Part shown: positions 4,833 through 11,030 of the stretch, in pieces
How positions within the stretch are numbered: the first letter of the stretch is position 1
How the letters are laid out: each line of letters opens with the position of its first letter
Made by a program: the position numbers and the translations under genes
Assembly (NCBI GenBank): GCA_030670715.1
Contig: DAOVBC010000048.1
Location: forward strand, 1-11,030
Direction of reading: 5' to 3'
DNA: 11,030 bases
Source of the DNA: Deltaproteobacteria bacterium
GTDB taxonomy: Bacteria; Desulfobacterota; Desulfobacteria; Desulfobacterales; SG8-13
The notes under the pieces: model-generated
Told to the model about the DNA's origin: nothing
What the model saw: the letters and a program-made list of their open reading frames with translations, nothing else
The model's database searches: none

Positions 4833-7409
4833 ATGAAACAGGGACCGGAAGACGCCTCGGCATCTGAAAAGACCGCCGGAACACTGGGCCCTTTCGCCGG
4901 CGTGTTTACACCCAGCATCCTGACCATACTGGGGATTATTCTTTTCTTAAGGCTCGGGTACGTTGTTGGCCGGGCCGGGCTGGGGCAGACCCTGATCATA
5001 CTGGCGCTGGCCAACGGTATTTCGATCCTGACCACCTTTTCCCTGTCCGCCATGGCAACCAACTTGAGAGTCAAGGGCGGCGGAGATTATTACCTCATTT
5101 CCCGCACCCTCGGTCTGGAGTTCGGCGGTTCCATCGGCATTGTTCTCTATCTGGCCCAATCGGTTTCCATCGCTTTTTACTGCATCGGTTTTGGCGAGGT
5201 CATGGCTGAAATTCTGGGCAGGGATTTTCATTACCTGCCCCAGATCATCGCGGCCGCGGCCGTGGCGTTTTTATTTGTTTTCGCCTGGCTCGGTGCCGAC
5301 TGGGCCACCCGGTTTCAGTTCGTGGTGATGGCCATCCTGGTGGCCGCCCTGGTATCATTTTTTGTGGGCGGCGTTCAGCGCTGGGACAATTCACTGTTCG
5401 TCCACAACTGGTCGGCTCCGGCCGCTTCCACTAATTTCTGGATCATATTTGCCATATTTTTTCCGGCCGTAACCGGTTTCACCCAGGGGGTCAGCATGTC
5501 CGGTGATTTAAAGGATCCTGGGAAAAGTCTGCCCCTTGGAACCTTTCTGGCGGTGGGGCTTTCGATTGCGGTTTATTTTGTAGCGGCAACCGTATTTGCC
5601 GGATCCTTGCCGCAGGATGTATTGATGCACGACTACAGCGCTATGAAGAAGGTGGCAGTCGTTGGTTTTCTTATTACCGCCGGTGTTATCGCGGCAACCC
5701 TGTCATCGGCCATGGCTTCGTTTCTGGGAGCGCCGCGAATTCTACAGTCCCTTGCGACCGACCGCATTTTTCCGTTCCTCTTGCCATTTGCCAAAGGATA
5801 CGGGCCGGTCAACAATCCCCGCAGGGGCGTTTTGCTTTCGGCAGCGATTGCATTCGCCACCATCGGTATCGGGGAATTGAACCTGATTGCCCCGGTGGTA
5901 TCCATGTTTTTTCTGATTTCATATGGATTGCTGAATTATGCGACTTACTACGAAGCCAGGTCCGCCAGCCCTTCCTTCCGCCCTCGTTTCCGCTGGTATG
6001 ATGCCCGCGCCAGTCTGGCAGGAGCAATTGCCTGCCTGGGGGTTATGCTGGCCGTCAACCTGATAGCCGGTGTTGCCGCCCTGGCCGTTTTGCTGGCCGT
6101 CTTTCAGTATGTGAAGCGCACGGCCGGTCGGGTCCGCTGGGCCGACAGCCGGCGCTCCTATCATCTTCAGCGCGTTCGGCAGAACCTCCTGGCCGCTGCT
6201 GTTGAACCGGAACATCCAAGGTACTGGCGTCCCCAGATGCTGTTGTTTTCAGATGATGCCCACCGCAGAAAAAGGCTCCTGCAATTTGCAGCGTGGATTC
6301 AGGGACAGAGTGGATTTACCACGGTTGTCCGGATACTTGAAGGCCAAGGGCCCAATATGCCAAGACTGCGTGAAAAAGCAGAGGAGGAGCTTCAGAAAGA
6401 CATCGCGGACAGCGGAAAGGATGCGTTTCCACTTGTCATTGGCGCGCCTGATATTCACCAGGCCGTGCAGACACTGGTTCAGGCATTCGGTATCGGACCG
6501 ATTCGCGCCAACACCATTCTGGTAAACTGGATCGAAAAACATCCCGGCCATGCAGGGCGTTATTTTGAATTTATTTTTGGCCGTAATCTCAGGACTGCCT
6601 ACCGCTTCGGATGCAATATCGTCTTGCTGGATGCCAAGCCGGATAAATGGGAATCGCTGAATGCCGTACCTTCAGGGGAACGGCGCATTGATGTGTGGTG
6701 GCAGGGCGATGCCACCGGCCGTTTGATGCTCCTTCTGGCGTACCTGTTAACTCGCAGCAGCGAATGGGACGATTCGAAAATCCGGTTGATAGCCGCCGGT
6801 GCCGATGATGATAAGCAAAAAGCGGTTGAAGACCTTGAAAAATTACTGGATGAAGTGCGGATTGAGGCGGAAGTGCAGATTGTTGAAGAGTCCGATGCCG
6901 ACTCGATTGCGGAGGAATCCGCCGCCGCGACGCTTGTTTTTATTCCGTTTCGCATTCGCAATAACCGGCCGCTGGACCCGTTCGGCGGCTCTCTTGACGA
7001 AACGCTCTTTACCCTGCCGGTAGCGGCCATGGTAATGGCCGCTGAAGATATCGATCTTGACGCCGAACCTGAGGAAGGCAAAGCTGCTGAGGTGGCCCTG
7101 GCCCTGGACACCCTTTCGGATGCTGAAAAACGCGTCCAGCATGCCGAGCAAGAATTCGAAAAGATGGCGAGATCCGCGAAATCGATCAAGGAACGGCTGA
7201 AAAAAATGCTTGCCGACCCGACGATACGGTCGGATGAAGAAATGATGAAAGATCTGATGAAGCATGTTACCGCAGCTGAAGAGCGCCTGATCAAAGCGCA
7301 GCGGCGATTTGCCAGGGAAAAAGCCAAAGCGGATGATGCCGCCCGTCAAGCCGAAGCACTGGGTGCGAAACCTGCGCCGGCTAAAGATGATTCTCCCGAT
7401 ACTTTATAA
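4833..7409 (+). CDS. SLC12/CCC-type cation-chloride cotransporter homologue with cytosolic and coiled-coil domains
   Basis: The 858-residue inner-membrane protein belongs to the amino acid-polyamine-organocation (APC) superfamily, cation-chloride cotransporter branch. TM1 carries GVFTPSILTILGIILFLRLG (23-42), and the most telling motif is FFPAVTGFTQGVSMSGDLKD (209-228), which resembles the TM6 region of eukaryotic NKCC/KCC proteins. FLGAPRILQSLATDRIFP (297-314) also fits. About 12 membrane segments end near 425. The cytosolic part keeps SLC12 landmarks: YWRPQMLLF (464-472) and DVWWQGDATGRLMLLLAYLL (620-639). Residues 755-845 form a highly charged, Ala/Glu/Lys/Arg-rich predicted coiled coil. 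Family members cotransport Na+ and/or K+ with Cl-, but some bacterial relatives may carry amino acids, so the substrate is open. AGAGGA at 4822-4827, five bases before the ATG, supports the start. The gene stands alone after a 228-base gap holding a heptamer palindrome. Confidence 0.88.
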   Translation: MKQGPEDASASEKTAGTLGPFAGVFTPSILTILGIILFLRLGYVVGRAGLGQTLIILALANGISILTTFSLSAMATNLRVKGGGDYYLISRTLGLEFGGSIGIVLYLAQSVSIAFYCIGFGEVMAEILGRDFHYLPQIIAAAAVAFLFVFAWLGADWATRFQFVVMAILVAALVSFFVGGVQRWDNSLFVHNWSAPAASTNFWIIFAIFFPAVTGFTQGVSMSGDLKDPGKSLPLGTFLAVGLSIAVYFVAATVFAGSLPQDVLMHDYSAMKKVAVVGFLITAGVIAATLSSAMASFLGAPRILQSLATDRIFPFLLPFAKGYGPVNNPRRGVLLSAAIAFATIGIGELNLIAPVVSMFFLISYGLLNYATYYEARSASPSFRPRFRWYDARASLAGAIACLGVMLAVNLIAGVAALAVLLAVFQYVKRTAGRVRWADSRRSYHLQRVRQNLLAAAVEPEHPRYWRPQMLLFSDDAHRRKRLLQFAAWIQGQSGFTTVVRILEGQGPNMPRLREKAEEELQKDIADSGKDAFPLVIGAPDIHQAVQTLVQAFGIGPIRANTILVNWIEKHPGHAGRYFEFIFGRNLRTAYRFGCNIVLLDAKPDKWESLNAVPSGERRIDVWWQGDATGRLMLLLAYLLTRSSEWDDSKIRLIAAGADDDKQKAVEDLEKLLDEVRIEAEVQIVEESDADSIAEESAAATLVFIPFRIRNNRPLDPFGGSLDETLFTLPVAAMVMAAEDIDLDAEPEEGKAAEVALALDTLSDAEKRVQHAEQEFEKMARSAKSIKERLKKMLADPTIRSDEEMMKDLMKHVTAAEERLIKAQRRFAREKAKADDAARQAEALGAKPAPAKDDSPDTL

Positions 7410-7410
7410 A

Positions 7411-7665
7411 CTAGTGTTGTGTCCCAGAAATAACTTAAAATTGGCCTCAGGTCATGGGATTTTCTGAGAGGCGTTATGTTGATGCATAGCCCCTGAATGG
7501 GTCGTGGCCCGATATTTGGAATCGTCACAACAAACTCTTTGCCATTGCACTGCCTGCGTACGATTTCAATTATCCGGCCACACATCGCCATTAGGAGTCA
7601 TAACGCCTCTCAGAAAATTTTATGACCGACCATTTATTAAACTAATTTCCGGGGCAGTGCACTAG
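7411..7665. mobile_element. MITE-like element with 67-68 bp inverted arms and flanking TA
   Basis: The left arm 7411-7478 and right arm 7599-7665 are imperfect inverted repeats. Their inner 20 bases (7459-7478 and 7599-7618) are perfectly complementary, and both outer ends read CTAGTG inwards. If the target is TA (7412-7413 and 7663-7664), the element is about 249 bp with a TA duplication, as expected of an IS630/Tc1-mariner-mobilised MITE; that family link is inference. The 120-bp core carries no transposase. It begins one base after the transporter stop codon and fills most of the gap between two convergent genes, where its long arms could also act on transcript ends. Confidence 0.72.
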
Positions 7666-7696
7666 AGCGCTGTTTTGAACCAACCATGTCGAAGCT

Positions 7697-9070
7697 TTAT
7701 CCAGGTACCGTTTTCCTCAGCACGTCAAAATAGGTAATGATCCGATCCACATAGCGTACCGGTTCTGTGCCCCTGGCATAGCCGTACCGGGTATGCCGGT
7801 TATATTCAGGGAAGCTGAGCAGGGGCAGCGTTTTTTTTATCGTTTTCCACTCTTGCGGGTTCAAACTTAATTTTTCGGCGATTTTCTGTGCATCCCGGAC
7901 GTGGCCATAACCCACGTTGTAGCTGGCAAGGGCAAACAGCATCCGATCAGTATTATCATCGATATCGTCAAAACGATGGTAGAGACCGTTTAGGTATTTT
8001 ACGCCGCCGCGGATACTTTGAACGGGATCGAGGCGATTTTCAACCCCCAGTTCCTCGGCAGTTTTAAGGGTCAGCTGCATCAAGCCGCGCACGCCGGTGT
8101 GACTTCTGGCCTTCGGGTCGAAATGCGATTCCTGGTACATGATCGCTGCGATCAGGCGCCAGTCCATATCGTATTTGGCGGCCTCTTGCTCGATCAGTTT
8201 TTTATATTTTGGCAGGCGCGTATCGATTCGCTTTTGAAACGTCTTCAGATCGACATAATCAAAAATTTCCAGGCTTCCATAATACAGGTCGTAAATTTTT
8301 TCGAAAGTACCATTTTTTAAAATCTGCACGAAAAATTTATTGATCTCCTCCAGCAGTCCTTTGTCGTTCTTACGGACGCCCCATGCCAGCGACTGCTTTG
8401 CGGTAACCGGGAACGCCATGGTGATATCCGGGTAAAACCGGCGGTTTAAAAGGGCCACGTTGGTATCGGCCACCGTCACTTCGATTTCTTTTTCAGCCAC
8501 CTGCCGGATCAATTCTTCGGTGGGTACATTTTTGTGCAGGGCCAACTGAATATTAAGCCCTTCCTTCTTCAGTTCTGCCATTCTCTGCTGGTAGGAAGTT
8601 GCACTTCTGACGTGTATGGTTTTCCCGTTTAAATCTTCCACCATATTAATTTCTTTGTTGTCCTTGTGCACAATGATAAACTGCTGAATGGAGAGATATT
8701 CATCCGAAAAATCCATAAACGTTTCTCTTGCCGGGAGGCGGGTGAGGCTGGCGGCAATGAAATCACCTTTTCCGGTTGTTAGCAGCTCAAACATTTCATC
8801 CCATCCGGGAGTCACCACTTCCAGATCGACAACAAGATATTTGGCAAATTCAAGTGCCAGTTCGTACTCAAACCCTGCGGGTGCGTCTTTATATATGAAA
8901 TAGCAATGTTCGTTGTTGTCTGTAATGACAGTGATTTTGCCATTCTTCCAGATTTGCTGCAGACGGCTTTCCCTTTTTTCGGCACAGCCGGTCAGACCGT
9001 AAAGATAAAAAAAAGAAAGCCAGGCGAGAAGCAGTACAGATAGCCTCCTGTATCGTTGGCTCTTATTCAT
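7697..9070 (-). CDS. mltF: Membrane-bound lytic murein transglycosylase F
   Basis: The 457-residue lipoprotein cleaves the MurNAc-GlcNAc bond of peptidoglycan to give 1,6-anhydro-MurNAc ends, working from the inner face of the outer membrane. Residues 8-29 form a lipoprotein signal peptide with lipobox LTGC (C29 lipidated). Residues about 43-268 form a periplasmic solute-binding-protein-like (SBP_bac_3) domain, which in MltF senses wall peptides and regulates activity. About 290-435 is the SLT catalytic domain, with catalytic E314 in YQESHF, GLMQLT (329-334) and ALASYNVGYGHV (380-391). Length and order match E. coli MltF (about 518) with shorter linkers. The ATG (complement of 9068-9070) has only a weak AAAGG six bases before it. 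The gene lies 113 bases downstream of the diadenylate cyclase gene on the same strand, with an A-run (T-run on the sense strand) and a heptamer repeat between them, so the pair may be co-transcribed or separately controlled. Confidence 0.95.
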   Translation of the reverse strand: MNKSQRYRRLSVLLLAWLSFFYLYGLTGCAEKRESRLQQIWKNGKITVITDNNEHCYFIYKDAPAGFEYELALEFAKYLVVDLEVVTPGWDEMFELLTTGKGDFIAASLTRLPARETFMDFSDEYLSIQQFIIVHKDNKEINMVEDLNGKTIHVRSATSYQQRMAELKKEGLNIQLALHKNVPTEELIRQVAEKEIEVTVADTNVALLNRRFYPDITMAFPVTAKQSLAWGVRKNDKGLLEEINKFFVQILKNGTFEKIYDLYYGSLEIFDYVDLKTFQKRIDTRLPKYKKLIEQEAAKYDMDWRLIAAIMYQESHFDPKARSHTGVRGLMQLTLKTAEELGVENRLDPVQSIRGGVKYLNGLYHRFDDIDDNTDRMLFALASYNVGYGHVRDAQKIAEKLSLNPQEWKTIKKTLPLLSFPEYNRHTRYGYARGTEPVRYVDRIITYFDVLRKTVPG

Positions 9071-9183
9071 GGTGGGCCTTTAAAAAAAAGAGATTCCCGG
9101 CAGGCGCAACGCGTAACTCGTCACACGGAGGATTGTCTCCGGCCGGCGGGAAGTTGAGATGGTTAAATGCACGCTCCTTTTTT
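9071..9183 (-). other. Spacer between the diadenylate cyclase and mltF genes, with weak terminator-like element
   Basis: On the sense (minus) strand, TTCCCG (complement of 9147-9152) can pair with CGGGAA (complement of 9094-9099). A small inner stem GGAG/CTCC lies between them, and eight T (9082-9089) follow a few bases later. The T-run ends about 12 bases before the mltF start codon, so this would be an attenuator rather than a terminator that separates the genes. The outer stem is only six perfect pairs with a loop of about 47 bases, so the call is weak. Confidence 0.2.
9104..9124 (+). repeat. Short heptamer array, same family as 2170-2246
   Basis: Three in-phase heptamers GCGCAAC, GCGTAAC and TCGTCAC lie in the cyclase-mltF spacer. 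They match the units of the right arm of the 2170-2246 palindrome (TCGCAAC, GCGCAAC, TCGTAAC). No opposite arm is seen nearby, so this is a half copy or a degraded one. Confidence 0.6.
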
Positions 9184-10623
9184 CTATAACTTCAATCTTT
9201 CCATCACCGTGTAAGTTATGGTTACTTTGTTTTCAGATCCTGAGGCGATCTTAAGTTTCGCCGGATTGAGCGCCAGGTTCACGGTCATCGTTCCGGAGGT
9301 GTTGATTTGATCGACAGGAATTTTTTGGGTGTAGACCGTGGACAATTTTTCCAGCAGTTGTTTCCCACCGATCAAGGTAATTTCTTCCGGGCTCAGTTTT
9401 GCTTCGCTGAGAATCAGATTAGGCGCCAGTTTGCCCACCCAGTCCGCCTGAATCGGCAACGCCTTTTGGATCAACACATCCAGCGTCACTTCGAGGGTTT
9501 CCGGATTGACATCATTTAATATTATTCCCGCCGGCAGGGTGATGTTACGCCGGGTAATGGTGAACGCATTCTGTCCGATGATTGCATCGCTTAAATCGAT
9601 CGTCAGGCGCAACTGGTCCGGACGGATGGACTGTATAAGGGAACGGGAGCCTCCCAGACGAAGTTTAATGGAGTTTACGGATGTATCGACGATTTCTTTT
9701 GCAGGATCACGGTTCATGTATCCCACCGGGACCTCAAAAGTTTCCAGAATATCCAATCCTCTGCTGATGCCGAACCATATACCGGCAACAAAAATGATCG
9801 ACATCACCGATGCCAGGCCCATCTCGAGCTTTTCATTCATCAAGCCGGGTTTGGTTTTCAGGCGGATACCGGCGAACGCTTTTAATCTCTGCACCAGGCG
9901 GTCCTTACTGCTGACCATGTCAATGCGGGAATTTCGGGCCACCAGAACATTGCCGCTTTCCTCGGAGACGATGATAATAAGGGCGTCGGATTTTTCGGAC
10001 AGCCCGAGGCCCGCCCGGTGCCGGGTCCCGTAGTAGGATGGAAGATCATCGCGTTTGGACAGCGGCAGGATACAGCCGACCTCAAGCACCTGATTCCCGC
10101 GAACCACGGCCGCACCATCATGAACCGGATTGTCGGGCCAGAAGATACTCATCAGCATTTCTTTTGAGACCATACCGCGCCAGGCGATGCCGTGTTGAAC
10201 CAGTTCTTCCAGGTCGTCCCTGCCGGGCAATACGATCAAGACCCCGATATGTTTTTTCGCCAGTTCGAAGACACTGTCCGCAATGGTTTCAAACGGTGTT
10301 GTTACGCTCTTTTTAGGCAACTCCCATAATATCGCTTTCAAATTCTTGGTCTGGAGGACGGCGCGAATCTCATTTCTAAATATAACAACAACGATCAGGG
10401 CTGCAGCGGCCACAATCCCCTGCGAGACCCAGCTGGAAACAAAGAGTCCCAGCGTCACGGCGATACGCTGGACAAACCAGATGATTGCCAGACCGAGCAG
10501 GACCCGCAATACGTTTGTGCCTCTGAACAGGATATAAAACCGGAAAAGGACGTAGCTGTTAATACTGATGTCCAGAACATCCTGCCAGCGAAAACCGGAA
10601 AAAATGTTTATCAGTAGTTCCAT
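9184..10623 (-). CDS. cdaA: Diadenylate cyclase CdaA fused to YbbR (CdaR-like) repeats
   Basis: The 479-residue membrane protein should join two ATP into cyclic di-AMP on the cytosolic side of the inner membrane. Three N-terminal membrane segments (about 17-33, 38-58, 66-83) precede the DAC domain (about 85-245), which keeps both catalytic signatures: DGA in NPVHDGAAVV (D169-A171) and RHR in YGTRHRAGLGLSE (R201-R203). This is the CdaA/YbbP layout. Unlike the roughly 270-residue CdaA of Firmicutes, the chain continues through a fourth membrane helix (267-286) into about 190 extracytoplasmic residues that resemble two YbbR repeats (about 293-385 and 386-479; note LPAGIILNDVNPETLEVTLD). In Firmicutes the YbbR protein CdaR is a separate, neighbouring regulator of CdaA; here both are one polypeptide. 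The start lies six bases after the stop of the DUF2914 gene and has no clear Shine-Dalgarno, so translational coupling is likely. MltF follows downstream, which supports a cell-wall role. Confidence 0.9.
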   Translation of the reverse strand: MELLINIFSGFRWQDVLDISINSYVLFRFYILFRGTNVLRVLLGLAIIWFVQRIAVTLGLFVSSWVSQGIVAAAALIVVVIFRNEIRAVLQTKNLKAILWELPKKSVTTPFETIADSVFELAKKHIGVLIVLPGRDDLEELVQHGIAWRGMVSKEMLMSIFWPDNPVHDGAAVVRGNQVLEVGCILPLSKRDDLPSYYGTRHRAGLGLSEKSDALIIIVSEESGNVLVARNSRIDMVSSKDRLVQRLKAFAGIRLKTKPGLMNEKLEMGLASVMSIIFVAGIWFGISRGLDILETFEVPVGYMNRDPAKEIVDTSVNSIKLRLGGSRSLIQSIRPDQLRLTIDLSDAIIGQNAFTITRRNITLPAGIILNDVNPETLEVTLDVLIQKALPIQADWVGKLAPNLILSEAKLSPEEITLIGGKQLLEKLSTVYTQKIPVDQINTSGTMTVNLALNPAKLKIASGSENKVTITYTVMERLKL

Positions 10624-10629
10624 AGGAAA

Positions 10630-11030
10630 TTAATCAATGATGCTGAATTGTAAAATACGCAGTATGTTTCCCTGCTGATCGGTGACTTCGACACGCCAGG
10701 GGCCTTTATCATCCTTGCGAAACTTTAGATGACTGAATGTGGCCCAGCGTGCGGGTTTCAGTAGCAGCTTCACACCGGCACGTTTTTTGTCCCGGCGGTA
10801 CCAGTTGTGATAAATGATGGTTTTCTCCGGCACCGACACAAAATCGGTGAAGCAGTAAAGCTTGTCGAGAGATATCGAAAAGGCAATGGCCGAATTATAG
10901 GGAATTTGGTTCTTTACGGTTTCGCTTACAGTTGCCGATCCCAGTATCAATTCCGCATTCGGGGTGGATTCCGTGGCCTCAGTTTTCGCACTCTGGCCTG
11001 CGTGCAAGGTGAAAGAAAGACCGAGCAGAA
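10630..11030 (-). CDS. DUF2914 protein with signal peptide (5' end outside window)
   Basis: A frame ending at TAA (complement of 10630-10632) is open to the right edge and gives 132 residues. A TTG at 11005-11007 could be read as a start, but the upstream in-frame codons LLGLSFT before LHAGQSA form the hydrophobic core and cleavage region of a signal peptide, so the true start lies beyond the window. The mature part shows DUF2914 features: DKLYCFTDFVSVPE, then TIIYHNWYRR, LLLKPARWATFSH and GPWRVEVTDQQGNIL, a small beta-sandwich-like domain of unknown function. The spacing of six bases to the diadenylate cyclase indicates one transcription unit. A periplasmic location is inferred. Whether it works with the YbbR part of the cyclase is unknown. 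Confidence 0.8.
   Translation of the reverse strand, partial: LLGLSFTLHAGQSAKTEATESTPNAELILGSATVSETVKNQIPYNSAIAFSISLDKLYCFTDFVSVPEKTIIYHNWYRRDKKRAGVKLLLKPARWATFSHLKFRKDDKGPWRVEVTDQQGNILRILQFSIID

Noticed and set aside
6599..7327. 242-codon minus-strand frame rich in serine and arginine
   Set aside because: It is antisense to the charged tail of the transporter gene; the Ser/Arg/Ala bias is what the complement of Glu/Lys/Ala codons produces.
7346..7591. 81-codon minus-strand frame spanning the transporter end and the MITE-like core
   Set aside because: It starts inside the core, crosses one repeat arm and ends antisense to the transporter gene; the product is not recognisable and there is no conserved coding signal.
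10630..11007. DUF2914 gene as complete with a TTG start at 11005-11007
   Set aside because: In-frame codons upstream of the TTG continue a signal-peptide hydrophobic core to the window edge, so the gene is cut by the edge.

Overview
The window looks like chromosomal DNA of moderate GC content from a Gram-negative bacterium, most likely Desulfobacterota (the former Deltaproteobacteria, perhaps Desulfobacterales). This placement is an inference. It rests on an MltF-type lipoprotein, which implies an outer membrane, found together with a CdaA-type c-di-AMP synthase, which is unusual in Proteobacteria proper; on a DUF2914 protein; and on several intergenic palindromes built from heptamers. No rRNA, tRNA, CRISPR array, prophage or intact transposase gene is visible.

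Layout. The left edge holds the last 38 codons of a YfcE/MJ0936-type phosphodiesterase (3-119, +). After about 320 bases with no certain gene (one possible 53-codon ORF, a candidate promoter and a dyad), three plus-strand genes follow: a HyuA-like hydantoinase/oxoprolinase protein (441-2126), a class I/II histone deacetylase-fold amidohydrolase with an added C-terminal zinc ribbon (2290-3612), and the EF-P lysine ligase EpmA (3660-4604). A 228-base gap with a heptamer palindrome and a decayed mobile-element arm leads to a long SLC12/CCC-type cation-chloride cotransporter homologue with a full cytosolic domain and a charged coiled-coil tail (4833-7409, +).

A 255-bp MITE-like element with long inverted arms and flanking TA separates this from a convergent minus-strand cluster. 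In transcription order the cluster is a DUF2914 protein with a signal peptide, cut by the right edge (11030-10630); a diadenylate cyclase fused to YbbR repeats, that is a CdaA-CdaR fusion (10623-9184); and the lytic transglycosylase MltF (9070-7697).

How the genes may work together. The minus-strand cluster joins c-di-AMP synthesis to peptidoglycan turnover and a secreted protein, in line with the known link between CdaA and the cell wall. The nearby SLC12-like transporter could belong to the same turgor and ion theme, because c-di-AMP controls potassium and osmolyte transport in Firmicutes, but it is divergently oriented and the link is inference. On the plus strand, the deacetylase-fold protein and EpmA both belong to families that act on lysine or amine groups. 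Their 47-base spacing suggests co-transcription, but no EF-P or EpmB gene is in view.

The least explained material is intergenic: three loci of degenerate tandem heptamers (two of them large palindromes) and a two-copy MITE-like family. I see no clearly new defence or biosynthetic system. The best leads are the CdaA-YbbR fusion, the heptamer palindromes and the MITE-like element.
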